Source: Maricaulis maris_C
Lineage (GTDB): Bacteria; Pseudomonadota; Alphaproteobacteria; Caulobacterales; Maricaulaceae
DNA: 64,000 bases
Direction: 5' to 3'
Assembly: GCF_049116555.1 (NCBI RefSeq)
Contig: NZ_JAGDYT010000004.1
Location: 1-64,000 of the forward strand
Shown here: in pieces, positions 40,687 to 49,394 of the stretch
Numbering within the stretch: the first letter of the stretch is position 1
Layout: the number at the start of each line of letters is the position of its first letter
Translations under genes and position numbers: made by a program
Notes under the pieces: generated by a model
What the model saw: only the letters and a program-made list of their open reading frames with translations
Database searches by the model: none
Told to the model about the DNA's origin: nothing

Positions 40687-42279
40687 CTATCCGTACAGCC
40701 ACTCCGGCAGACCGGTGGCCAGCCAGGGGAAGATCGCGACGGCGATGATGGCCAGGATCTGGATGATGACGAAGGGTATGGCGCCCCGGTAGATATCGGT
40801 GGTTTTCACGGTCTTTGGAGCGACGCCGCGAAGATAGAAGAGCGCGAAGCCGAAGGGCGGGGTGAGGAAGCTGGTCTGCAGGTTCATCGCCATCATCACG
40901 CCCAGCCAGACCGGGTCGACGCCCATCATGAGCAGGATCGGTGCGACGATCGGAACCACCACAAAAGTGATTTCGATGAAGTCGAGGAAGAAGCCGAGAA
41001 TGAACATGACCAGCATGACCACAGCGACGGCCCCGAACACGCCGCCCGGTACAGCCTGCAGGGCGGCTGCGACCGTGTCATCGCCGCCGAGTTCGCGGAA
41101 GATCAGCGAGAAAAGCGAGGCGCCGATCAGGATCACGAAGACCATCGCCGAAATCATGCCTGTGGAACTCATCACGTCGTCGAGTACGCCCGAGCGCTTG
41201 AGGCGGACAAGGCTCCAGCCGGCTCCCACAATAGTGATGGCCACCAGAGCACCGGTCAGCACGCCACCAAGCATGCCCAGATCCGTCACATAGAGACGGC
41301 GTTCGGCGCCGATATTGGCGATGACGACAAGGACGATCAGCCCCAGTAGCGCCGCCAGGCCAAGATAGCTCACCAGCTGGCCGAGCCGCGGATTGGTTTT
41401 GGAACCCGCATTGCGGGCGCCGGCGATGAAGGTCGCGCCAACGGCGCCGACGCCGGCGGCCTCAGTCGGCGTTGCCAGGCCGGTCAGGATCGAGCCAAGA
41501 ACGCCGGTAATCAGGGCCAGTGGCGGGACCAGGGCGTGCAGCAACTGGCCAATCGAGACCTGGCTTCCCGCGGGCGCCGCCGGTGCGCTCTCGGGTTTGA
41601 AGATCGCCATGACGATCTGGTAGCCGATATACAGACCGACGAGCAGGATGCCGGGGACAAGCGCGCCAGCGAAGAGATCGCCGACCGAGACAATGTCCGG
41701 TGAGAAGATGCCCTGCGAGCGCTGCGCTTCCTGATAGGCGTTGGAAATCTGGTCGCCAAGCAGGACCAGGACGATAGAGGGCGGGATGATCTGCCCGAGC
41801 GTGCCGGAGGCGGCAATGGTGCCGGTCGCGAGCGCCGGGTCATAGCCACGCTTGAGCATGGTGGGCAGGGAGAGAAGACCCATTGTCACCACGGTCGCGC
41901 CAACAATCCCGGTCGAGGCCGCGAGCAGACCGCCGACAATCACCACCGAGATGCCGAGCCCCCCGCGCATGGTCCCGAAAAGCGCGCCCATGGCCTCGAG
42001 CAGCTCCTCGGCAATCTTGGACTTCTCCAGCATCACGCCCATGAAGACGAAGAGCGGCACCGCGACCAGAATGGAGCGGTCCATCTCCATCAGATTGCCG
42101 TAGATGCGCTGCGGGAAGGCGCGAAAATGGATCGGGTCGAACTCGCCGATGGCCATCCCGATCAGCGCAAAGACGAGGGCCACACCGGCAAGGGTGAAGG
42201 CGACCGGATAGCCGCGCAGAAGCGCTGCAAAGGCGGCGAAAAACATCAGGAAAGGGAGAAGTTCGATGAAGAGGTTCAT
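40687..42279 (-). CDS. dctM: TRAP transporter large permease (DctM)
   Basis: 530 residues, about 14 membrane helices, longer than simple DctM (about 430) because of an extra segment about 250-345. MGVMLEKSKIAEELLEAM, GGLLAASTGIVGATVVTMG, TGTIAASGTLGQIIPPSI and LGFFLDFIEITFVVVPI are family motifs. It imports an organic acid driven by an ion gradient together with DctQ and the binding protein. Gene order is dctP-dctQ-dctM, spaced 2-3 bases, so one operon. Confidence 0.93.
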   Translation of the reverse strand: MNLFIELLPFLMFFAAFAALLRGYPVAFTLAGVALVFALIGMAIGEFDPIHFRAFPQRIYGNLMEMDRSILVAVPLFVFMGVMLEKSKIAEELLEAMGALFGTMRGGLGISVVIVGGLLAASTGIVGATVVTMGLLSLPTMLKRGYDPALATGTIAASGTLGQIIPPSIVLVLLGDQISNAYQEAQRSQGIFSPDIVSVGDLFAGALVPGILLVGLYIGYQIVMAIFKPESAPAAPAGSQVSIGQLLHALVPPLALITGVLGSILTGLATPTEAAGVGAVGATFIAGARNAGSKTNPRLGQLVSYLGLAALLGLIVLVVIANIGAERRLYVTDLGMLGGVLTGALVAITIVGAGWSLVRLKRSGVLDDVMSSTGMISAMVFVILIGASLFSLIFRELGGDDTVAAALQAVPGGVFGAVAVVMLVMFILGFFLDFIEITFVVVPIVAPILLMMGVDPVWLGVMMAMNLQTSFLTPPFGFALFYLRGVAPKTVKTTDIYRGAIPFVIIQILAIIAVAIFPWLATGLPEWLYG

Positions 42280-42282
42280 GGC

Positions 42283-43062
42283 CTAGACCTCCCCGTCAAT
42301 CGCTTCAGGCAAGGCAGGCGATGGTTGTTTGGCCAGGGTCATCGCGGCCCTGGCGGCCATGGAGGCGCCTTGCAGGATCATCAGGATCGCGAAAACGGGA
42401 ATGGCGGTTTTCAGCAGAAAAACGAAGGCCAGCCCGTCGCTCTCGCGCGAGCTTTCCAGAATGCGCCAGGTGGAATTGAGATAGCCTGTCGAGGACCACA
42501 GGATGAGGGCGCTCATCGGGATGAGGGCGAGATAGGTTCCCAGGAGGTCGACCCAGGCGCGGCCGCGCTCGCTCATCTTCGCGAAGAAGACATCCACCCG
42601 CACATGGCCGCCCTGGAGCAGGGTGCTGGCCGAAGCGAAGAGGAAGAGTCCGGCATGCATGTAGATCACGCTCTCGGCCAGCTTGGTCGAGGCATAGCCG
42701 AAGACATAGCGCTGGATGACGATGATCGCGGTGGCAAGGACAAGGCCGAGCGCGAACCAGCGCGCGCCGCCACCAATACTCAGCGTGAGCGTGTCGATGA
42801 CCGCGACGGCGCGGCGCTGGACGGACCAGACCGGTGTGGGAAGGCCGACAAAGCGCCCGAGAATGCCGCTCAGCAGCGGGAGAAAGAGAAGAGGCGAGAG
42901 CCACACGCCGATACGGCCAATCCACCCGCCGACGGCCTGGGCAAAGCCAGGCAGGTGGGTGCCGGCGACGCTGCCCACACCGCCGCCGGTCGCCATGTCC
43001 AGGCCGAGCAGGACAAGTGACAGCCCGACCAGGACCAGTAGAAGCCTGTCCCCCGCGCGCAT
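42283..43062 (-). CDS. dctQ: TRAP transporter small permease (DctQ), extended
   Basis: 259 residues. The C-terminal 160 residues are the DctQ four-helix unit (QRYVFGYASTKLAESVIYMH, GGHVRVDVFFAKMSERGRAW). The N-terminal 90 residues add about two extra membrane helices not found in minimal DctQ (about 170 residues). That larger form is typical of TakQ-type systems. It pairs with the large DctM next door. Confidence 0.88.
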   Translation of the reverse strand: MRAGDRLLLVLVGLSLVLLGLDMATGGGVGSVAGTHLPGFAQAVGGWIGRIGVWLSPLLFLPLLSGILGRFVGLPTPVWSVQRRAVAVIDTLTLSIGGGARWFALGLVLATAIIVIQRYVFGYASTKLAESVIYMHAGLFLFASASTLLQGGHVRVDVFFAKMSERGRAWVDLLGTYLALIPMSALILWSSTGYLNSTWRILESSRESDGLAFVFLLKTAIPVFAILMILQGASMAARAAMTLAKQPSPALPEAIDGEV

Positions 43063-43064
43063 GA

Positions 43065-44186
43065 TCAGCCGCCCAGAACGCGTTCGCGCTGGACCATATA
43101 GGGCATTTCGGAGATCCGGCCCCAGCTGCGCATCGTGTCGCGGGCGGCGAGATAGCTCTCATAGACGCGGCGGGTCATGTCATCGGCATTGCCGGTATCC
43201 GCCACCACCTGCTCTGAAATCTGTCCGATCTGGGTCCAGATCTCGTCCGAGAACTGGCGCAGCTCGACACCGTGTTCATTGACCAGAACATCAAGCGCGA
43301 GGCCGTTTTGATACTGGAATTCGGCGATCGAGATATTGTTCGCAGTGCGGCAGGCCGAGGCGATGATTGCCTGGTGGTCACTGGCCAGGCCGTCCCAGAC
43401 CGTCTTGTTGATGCCGACGCCGAGGCAGGAGCCCGGCTCGTGGAAACCCGGGCCGTAATAGAAGGGGGCTTCGCGATAGAATCCGAAAGCGAGATCATTC
43501 CAGGGACCAACCCATTCGGTGCCGTCAATCGCGCCGGATTGCAGCGCCGGATAGATTTCGCCGCCCGACAGGGTGACCGCCGCGCCGCCCAGCTCGCGCA
43601 GCACATTGCCGCCGAGCCCCGGTATGCGCATGCGCAGACCGCGAAAATCCTCCAGAGAATTGATTTCGCGCTTGAACCACCCTCCCATTTGATGGCCCGA
43701 ATTGCCGGCCTGGAAAGGCTTGATGTTGAATTGTGCGGACAATTCATCCCACAAGGCCTGGCCGCCGCCAGCCTCGACCCAGCCCATGATTTCATAGGCG
43801 GTCATGCCCATTGGCACGGCGGTAAAGAAGTTGAAGGCCGGCGACTTGCCCTGCCAGTAATATTCGGCGCCGTGATACATGTCCGCCGTGCCTTCGGAGA
43901 CCGCATCGAAGGCCTCGAATGCCGAGACGATTTCACCCGCCGCATAGACACGCACTTCCAGCGAACCGCCGGACATGCGGTTGATGTAATCGGCGACATT
44001 ATTGGCGGCGGTGCCAAGGCCGGGGAAATTGGCCGGCCAGGTTGTCACCATGCGCAGGCGGGTCACACCCCGATTGATGTTGGGCGCCTCGGGCCCGGTG
44101 GATGTTTCCTGACCGGTTTCCCCGCAAGCGGTTGCAACCGTGGCCGCAGCGACGGCGCCGCCGCTGATGAATGTGCGTCGATCCAT
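43065..44186 (-). CDS. dctP: TRAP transporter substrate-binding protein (DctP/TakP-like)
   Basis: 373 residues with a twin-arginine signal (MDRRTFISGGAVAAATVATACG), which contains a possible lipobox Cys. The body has LRMVTTWPANFPGLG, YYWQGKSPAFNFFTAVPMGM, NSLEDFRGLRMRIPGLGG and the specificity arginine region. GGEIYPALQSGAIDGTEWVGPWND is close to TakP, the 2-oxo acid binding protein of Rhodobacter. A 2-oxo acid ligand is therefore likely, and would fit amino-acid catabolism seen elsewhere here. Confidence 0.92.
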   Translation of the reverse strand: MDRRTFISGGAVAAATVATACGETGQETSTGPEAPNINRGVTRLRMVTTWPANFPGLGTAANNVADYINRMSGGSLEVRVYAAGEIVSAFEAFDAVSEGTADMYHGAEYYWQGKSPAFNFFTAVPMGMTAYEIMGWVEAGGGQALWDELSAQFNIKPFQAGNSGHQMGGWFKREINSLEDFRGLRMRIPGLGGNVLRELGGAAVTLSGGEIYPALQSGAIDGTEWVGPWNDLAFGFYREAPFYYGPGFHEPGSCLGVGINKTVWDGLASDHQAIIASACRTANNISIAEFQYQNGLALDVLVNEHGVELRQFSDEIWTQIGQISEQVVADTGNADDMTRRVYESYLAARDTMRSWGRISEMPYMVQRERVLGG

Positions 44187-44219
44187 GTTTGTCTCCCCCG
44201 GGTTTCGCTGCGCGCTCGC

Positions 44220-44984
44220 TCAGTCGAAACCGTCGTGCTCGTCCTCGTCCTCATGGTTAGCGAGTTCGGCATGCAGCTGCCAGCCCGAGGGCGTTAAAAC
44301 TTGCAGCGGCTGGAATTGCGCCTTGTAGCTCATTTTGGGGCTCTCGCGCACCCAATAGCCCAGATAGACGAAGGGCAGGCCAGCCAATTCAGCCTGGCGG
44401 ATGGCGTCGAGAATGATGTAGGCCCCGAGGCTGCGACGGTCCCAATCCGGGTCGAAATAGCTGTAGATCAGCGACAGGCCGTCCTTGAGTACATCGGTCA
44501 GCGCGGCGGCCCGCAGAACGCCGTCGGCGTCGCGATATTCGGCGACATGTGTCCGCTGGGCGCCTTCCTCGACCATCATGACGTATTCGCCGAAGGACAT
44601 CCCGGCCATATCGCCATCGCCATGCCGGCTATCAAGATAGCGCGAGAGCAGCTCGAACTGCTCCATTGTCGCCGTCTGGGTCTCGACTGAGACACGCAAT
44701 TCGTCATTGCGATTGAGGATTTTGCGCCAGCGCCGCTTCCACTCAAAGCGCTCGGCATCAACCCGGACCGATTTGCAGGCATCGCAGGCCTCGCAAGCCG
44801 GTCGGTAGAGCACGCCCTGGGAGCGCCGGAAGCCGGCGTGGGTCAGGGCGTCATTTAGGGCCGGGCCCTCGCCGATCTCGACACGGGTAAAGACCTTGCG
44901 CTCAAACCGCCCCGGAAGGTAGGGGCACGGCGCCGAGGCCGTGAGGAAGAACGGTATTTGCCGGGTCGCAAACGGGTGTGTCAC
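44220..44984 (-). CDS. bpt: Aspartate/glutamate leucyltransferase
   Basis: 254 residues from GTG 44984, with AAGAGGCG upstream. It adds leucine to N-terminal Asp/Glu residues, marking proteins for ClpAP by the N-end rule. CPYLPGRFERKVFTR, GFRRSQGVLYRPACEACDACKSVRV and SLGAYIILDAIRQAE are diagnostic of the Bpt/Ate family. The C-terminus has an acidic tail (ANHEDEDEHDGFD). The upstream DASS gene is on the same strand with a 43-base gap. Confidence 0.93.
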   Translation of the reverse strand: MTHPFATRQIPFFLTASAPCPYLPGRFERKVFTRVEIGEGPALNDALTHAGFRRSQGVLYRPACEACDACKSVRVDAERFEWKRRWRKILNRNDELRVSVETQTATMEQFELLSRYLDSRHGDGDMAGMSFGEYVMMVEEGAQRTHVAEYRDADGVLRAAALTDVLKDGLSLIYSYFDPDWDRRSLGAYIILDAIRQAELAGLPFVYLGYWVRESPKMSYKAQFQPLQVLTPSGWQLHAELANHEDEDEHDGFD

Positions 44985-45027
44985 GCCTGTCGCCTCTTGC
45001 TGGCGGTGAGAGATCGGGTCGGGCCGG

Positions 45028-46869
45028 TCAGACCATGCCGAACAGGTCGAGCAGGCTGACATAGACCGTGAAGGCAATCCAGAAGAGAACCACCATCGGC
45101 GCGCCAGCCCGCAGATAGTCCGCGAAGCGGTAATGTCCCGGCCCCATCACAAGCAGGTTGGTCTGATAGCCGATTGGAGTGGCAAAACACGTGTTTGCCG
45201 CGAAGAGGACGGTCAGGGCGAAGAGGGTCGGGTCGGCCCCCATCTGGTGGGCCGCTCCGACCGCAATCGGCGTAAACAGGATCGCCGTGGCGCTGTTCGA
45301 GAGGACATTGGTCAATACAGCAATCAGCAGGAATAGCGCCGACATCAGGACCACCGGTCCAAAGGGGGCGAAGGCGCTCACCACCGCAGTGGCCATGAGA
45401 TCGGCGCCGCCGGTGACCTGCATCGCCGTACCGAGGGCGATCGCCGAGCCGATCAACAAATAGACCCGCATGTCGAAGGCGCGCGCGGCCTGCCGGGTAT
45501 TGAGGCACCCGGCGAGTATCATCGCGACGGCGCCGAGGAAGGACGCCAGCACAATGGGCAGGATGCCGGTTGCGGCCGTGAGCACGACGCCGCCAAAGAC
45601 CACCCGGGCGAGATTGGCGCGGCGCGGATCAGCGATGGATTTGGTCGCCCATTCCATGATCAGGAGGTCGCGGTCAGCCCGCAATCCACGCAATGAGGAC
45701 GAGGCCCCGAAAAGAAGCAGCGTGTCGCCGGCTTCCAGGCGGATTTCACCCATGCGTGAGCGGATCATGCGGGACCGTCGTTGAATGCCCAGGACGATGC
45801 AGCCGGTCGCGTGGCGAAAGCCGATCTGCCGGATTGTGCGGCCAATCACCCGAGAACCCGGCGCAACGACGGCTTCGGCCATAACCAGGTTTTCGCCAGG
45901 ATTGGGATTGTCGCCCGGCCCGGAGGCTTCCAGCATGCCGCGCAGGAAATCGGCCCGCTTGGCGAGCAGGTTGGTCAGGGTCTGGCGCGTAGCGGCGACG
46001 ATCACCAAATCGCCGGACTTGAGCTCGATCTGGTCAAATGGCGGCAGGAGCGCGTGCTCGCCCCGCTGGATCATGCGCACCGTCATGTCGGGAAGGTCAG
46101 CGAACATGCCGGCAACCGGCTTCTTGCCGACCAGGGGATGATCTCCGGTGACTTCCAGCTGGGCGATGAATTGCTTGCCCGCACCGCCAGCGATTTCGCT
46201 CTCCATGGAGGCGCGGTCGGGCAGCAGGTGGGGCAGGACGAAGATGATGTAGACAACGCCGACAGCCGCCAGGAAGAGGCCGGGCATGGACGGGCTGAAG
46301 AATGCCAGCTGCTCGCCGGTCACATTGAGGAGCGTGTCGGCCACCAGAAGGTTGGTCGAGGAGCCGATCAGGGTGGTCATACCGGCCAGGATGCAGACAT
46401 AGCTAAGCGGAATCAGGAGTTTGGACGGGCTTTTCTCCATCCGTTTCGCGATCGCCACAAGGATCGGCACGAACATCACGACGACAGGCGTATTATTGAT
46501 GAAGGCCGAGATCACGAAGACAAAGGCGAACATGCCGAGCAGGGTGATCTTGGGGTGTTGGTCAAAGGAATCCAGCAGGCGCTGGGTTGGCCCTTCCATC
46601 GCGCCGGTCTGGAATATGCCCTGACCAACAATCAGCAGGCAGAGGATCGTGAAGAGGGCCGGATTGGCGAAGCCGGCCAGAAGATCGGCCGCACTCGGAT
46701 TTCCCGTCGCGAGCGGGAAGATGTGGAAAAAGGCCATGAGGACGGCGACGATCGAGGCCGAAACGATCTCGATCGGAACCCTGTCCCAGACGTAGAAGAC
46801 AATCGCCAGCACGAGACCGCCGAGAATTGCCCACATTTGCCACACATCGAGTGACGCTGATTCAATCAT
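45028..46869 (-). CDS. SLC13/DASS-type permease with two TrkA-C domains
   Basis: 613 residues. Two membrane halves flank two RCK-C (TrkA-C) domains at about 205-290 and 300-385 (LVGKKPVAGMFADLPDMTVRMIQRGEHALLPP; LEAGDTLLLFGASSSLRGL). FINNTPVVVMFVPI and SNSATAILFTPIAVGAAHQ are the paired hairpin motifs of divalent-anion/sodium symporters. Such proteins carry sulfate, dicarboxylates or citrate, with RCK domains gating in response to a nucleotide. Substrate not predictable. Confidence 0.9.
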   Translation of the reverse strand: MIESASLDVWQMWAILGGLVLAIVFYVWDRVPIEIVSASIVAVLMAFFHIFPLATGNPSAADLLAGFANPALFTILCLLIVGQGIFQTGAMEGPTQRLLDSFDQHPKITLLGMFAFVFVISAFINNTPVVVMFVPILVAIAKRMEKSPSKLLIPLSYVCILAGMTTLIGSSTNLLVADTLLNVTGEQLAFFSPSMPGLFLAAVGVVYIIFVLPHLLPDRASMESEIAGGAGKQFIAQLEVTGDHPLVGKKPVAGMFADLPDMTVRMIQRGEHALLPPFDQIELKSGDLVIVAATRQTLTNLLAKRADFLRGMLEASGPGDNPNPGENLVMAEAVVAPGSRVIGRTIRQIGFRHATGCIVLGIQRRSRMIRSRMGEIRLEAGDTLLLFGASSSLRGLRADRDLLIMEWATKSIADPRRANLARVVFGGVVLTAATGILPIVLASFLGAVAMILAGCLNTRQAARAFDMRVYLLIGSAIALGTAMQVTGGADLMATAVVSAFAPFGPVVLMSALFLLIAVLTNVLSNSATAILFTPIAVGAAHQMGADPTLFALTVLFAANTCFATPIGYQTNLLVMGPGHYRFADYLRAGAPMVVLFWIAFTVYVSLLDLFGMV

Positions 46870-47056
46870 CGCGAATTTCTGGAAGCCATGGACCCGCTAT
46901 GTCCATGTCAAAACGCTAGCATGCGTTCCCGGCGCTTGCGAAGCCTTTCGTGAACGCTTCTGCAGACGTTGTGCCGGCGACGGTCCTGGCCACCGACGGG
47001 GGACGGTCCGGACGTTGGATACCCCGCCGGAGCGCGCACGCAGTGTATTTTCCCAC

Positions 47057-47084
47057 TTGGTTTAATAATCAATTGGTTTAATAA
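47057..47084 (+). promoter_or_regulatory. Twelve-base direct repeat ahead of the arsR-type gene
   Basis: TTGGTTTAATAA occurs at 47057-47068 and again exactly at 47073-47084, with a TCAA spacer, ending seven bases before the ATG. In a GC-rich genome this AT-rich repeat is conspicuous. It is a natural candidate for the operator of the ArsR-type repressor and for the promoter -10. No Shine-Dalgarno sequence is visible after it, so the message may be nearly leaderless. Confidence 0.6.
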
Positions 47085-47090
47085 GACGGC

Positions 47091-47435
47091 ATGAATGACT
47101 CAGCGCATCTCGACAGCGTCTTCTCGGCCCTCGCTCATCCGGTTCGCCGCCAATTGATCGAGCGGCTTGCCGAGGCGGACGCGACCGTGAACGAATTGGC
47201 GGAGCCGTTTGCCATGAGCCTGCCCGCGATCTCAAAACATCTGCGCGTTCTTGAGGCGGCCGGCCTGATCACGCGTGGCCGGCGCGCGCAGTTCCGACCC
47301 TGTCAGCTGAATGCCGAACCGCTCGAGGCTGCTGCCAGTTGGACATCCCAATACGGCCGGATCTGGCAGGCGCGATTTGACACAATGGCCGGCATGATCA
47401 GCGCGGTGGAGGAAAGGAATAGCAATGACGAATGA
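47091..47435 (+). CDS. ArsR-family transcriptional regulator
   Basis: 114 residues of winged helix: VFSALAHPVRRQLIERLAEAD, then EPFAMSLPAISKHLRVLEAAGLI and the wing TRGRRAQFRPCQL. No cysteine pair for metal sensing. ArsR proteins without metal sites paired with an AHSA1 gene are a common arrangement. It overlaps the next gene by 11 bases and probably represses the pair through the repeats at 47057-47084. Confidence 0.93.
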   Translation: MNDSAHLDSVFSALAHPVRRQLIERLAEADATVNELAEPFAMSLPAISKHLRVLEAAGLITRGRRAQFRPCQLNAEPLEAAASWTSQYGRIWQARFDTMAGMISAVEERNSNDE

Positions 47436-47910
47436 TGATCAGAATTGGGTGAGGATCGAGCGTGTGCTCGAGGCGCCGATCGACACGGTATGGCGAATGT
47501 GGACTGATCCCGACTTTTTCAGGGCCTGGTATGGGCCGAAAGGTTTCTCGGTTCCGACTGCCGAGATGGATCTGAGCGTCGGTGGCGTCCGCAAGATCTG
47601 CATGCAGATGCAGGCACCGGATCGCTCGATGACGATGTGGTTCACGGGTGTTTTCAAGGAATTGGCGGCGCCACACCGGCTTCGATACACGGAAAGCATG
47701 TGCGACCCGGATGGGAATATCCTGTCGCCGGCCGCAATGGGCATGCCGGCGGGGACGCCGGACATTACCGAGGTGATTGTCGATCTCGCCGAGCGTGACG
47801 GGAACACCGTCATGGTCATGACCCATATTGGCGTCCCGGCCGGCAGTGCCGGCGAGGGCGGCTGGACACAAGCCTTCGAGAAACTCGCTGGAAGGCTCTC
47901 TGTCGCCTAG
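47425..47910 (+). CDS. SRPBCC/AHSA1 family protein
   Basis: 161 residues with the START-like fold: VRIERVLEAPIDTVWRMWTDPDFFRAWYGP, VGGVRKICMQMQAP, and C-terminal GWTQAFEKLAGRL. The family binds hydrophobic ligands in a large cavity. Paired and overlapping with the ArsR-type regulator, it could be the ligand-sensing or ligand-handling partner. Ligand unknown. Its stop overlaps that of the convergent motB. Confidence 0.92.
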   Translation: MTNDDQNWVRIERVLEAPIDTVWRMWTDPDFFRAWYGPKGFSVPTAEMDLSVGGVRKICMQMQAPDRSMTMWFTGVFKELAAPHRLRYTESMCDPDGNILSPAAMGMPAGTPDITEVIVDLAERDGNTVMVMTHIGVPAGSAGEGGWTQAFEKLAGRLSVA

Positions 47911-48830
47911 AGTTCGTGCCCGTTCGGCATAACCGGGGCTTCGCGCAGCAACACAACCGAGATGCGGCGATTGCCCGGCATGTACGGGTCGTCCGGATAA
48001 AGCGGCTCGGACCCGGCCTTGCCACGCACCTCATAAACGCGGTCGTCGGAAATCCCGGCGCGCTGCAGGACTGACCGCGCAGCATTGGCACGATCGGCGG
48101 ACAATTCCCAATTGGTGTAGTCCGCCCCCGGCGCCGACGGAGCGCTGTCGGTGTGACCGGCAATGGACAGGCGGTTCGGCAGGCGCTCGGCAATGCGGGC
48201 GACGGCGCGCAGCAAGGTCACGGCACGCTCATTGGGCACAACCGCACCCGGATCGAACATCGGACGGCCTTCCTGGTCGACCAGCTGGATACGCAGGCCT
48301 TCCGGCGTCTCGTCGATGAGGACGTGATTGGAGAGCTCGGCGAGTTCCGGCATGTCCTGCATGGCCTGACGCAAGGACATGGATGCTGAATGCAATTCGG
48401 CGGCATCGCGGCGCTGTTGCGCCTCGGCCATGGCAGAAGCGGTGATCTCGGTGACCGACTCGACAGCTTCCGGCGACCCTTCCGGCGTTTCCTGGCGGTC
48501 CCGGTCATTGAGCTGCGGCGCGGTTGGCGCAAGGCGCTGGCGCTGTGAGCTGTCGCCTGATCCCTGAACGCCGTCATCGCCGGGGGATGTACCCGCAAGC
48601 GGAGCGCCGGAACCGGAGTTGGACGGGGATACGCTGGCCGGCGCGAAATAGTCCGCAATGCCGCGCTTTTGTTCGGGTGTGGTGGTATTGATGAGCCACA
48701 TGAGGAGGAAAAAGGCCATCATCGCGGTGACAAAGTCGGCATAGGCCACTTTCCAGGCGCCACCATGGTGTCCGCCGCCGCCGCCCTTGATGACTTTCTT
48801 GATGACAATCGGCTGATCCGAGGCTGCCAT
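47907..48830 (-). CDS. motB: Flagellar motor stator protein MotB
   Basis: 307 residues from ATG 48830. One membrane helix (VTAMMAFFLLMWLIN) preceded by the proton-carrying Asp32 in YADF. After a linker of about 90 residues rich in Ser/Pro/Gln comes the OmpA/MotB peptidoglycan-binding domain (LSIAGHTDSAPSAPGADYTNWELSADRANAARSVLQ, shown only as a range here: about 215-275). The basic GG-rich start (KGGGGGHHGGAWK) is alphaproteobacterial. motA is not in the window, as in Caulobacter where the two are unlinked. Confidence 0.94.
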   Translation of the reverse strand: MAASDQPIVIKKVIKGGGGGHHGGAWKVAYADFVTAMMAFFLLMWLINTTTPEQKRGIADYFAPASVSPSNSGSGAPLAGTSPGDDGVQGSGDSSQRQRLAPTAPQLNDRDRQETPEGSPEAVESVTEITASAMAEAQQRRDAAELHSASMSLRQAMQDMPELAELSNHVLIDETPEGLRIQLVDQEGRPMFDPGAVVPNERAVTLLRAVARIAERLPNRLSIAGHTDSAPSAPGADYTNWELSADRANAARSVLQRAGISDDRVYEVRGKAGSEPLYPDDPYMPGNRRISVVLLREAPVMPNGHEL

Positions 48831-48929
48831 GTCCACCCACCTTGTTTATTTACCTTCGCGTCTTGTAGACCGTTAGCGTTAAGGTCCGGTTTCGAAAGCG
48901 GACCGCTTCCCGGGTACAAAGGATATCAC

Positions 48930-49394
48930 TTGGCCGATAGCCGATCATTTCGCGACGCCCTCGGGCGTTATCCCACCGGCGTCGCCGTGGTGACCGCTTT
49001 CCTTGATGGGAAGGCGCTGGGCATGACCGTGAATTCCTTCGCCTCTGTCTCGCTCGACCCGCCGCTTGTGCTCTGGTCAATCGAACGCTCGAGCGAGCGC
49101 TATGGCATTTTTGAAAATGCCACTCATTGGGGCGTGAATGTGCTGGCCGCCGACCAGGCGGAGCTTGCCCATGCCTGTGCACTGGAAGCCGATCTGGCGC
49201 AGTGCCGCACCGGCTGGCAAGGCGAGATCGTGCCATTGATCGATGGCGCCGTCGCGCGCTTCACCTGCCGGGCCGAAGCGGTACATCCTGGCGGGGACCA
49301 CGATATTCTTCTTGGCCGCGTGATCGATCTCGACACGCCGCGCGATGTCCCCGCCCTGGTCTTCTACCGGTCGGGCTATTGCGAGCCGGGCTGA
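48930..49394 (+). CDS. Flavin reductase-family protein
   Basis: 154 residues from TTG 48930, favoured because AAAGGA at 48918-48923 lies six bases upstream and homologues begin near FRDALGRYPTG. GVAVVTAFLDGKALGMTVNSFASVSLDPPLVLWSIERSS is the FMN-binding split barrel start, and HDILLGRVIDLD follows. It would reduce free flavin with NAD(P)H or serve a monooxygenase. The last 19 bases overlap the convergent acylase. Confidence 0.87.
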   Translation: MADSRSFRDALGRYPTGVAVVTAFLDGKALGMTVNSFASVSLDPPLVLWSIERSSERYGIFENATHWGVNVLAADQAELAHACALEADLAQCRTGWQGEIVPLIDGAVARFTCRAEAVHPGGDHDILLGRVIDLDTPRDVPALVFYRSGYCEPG

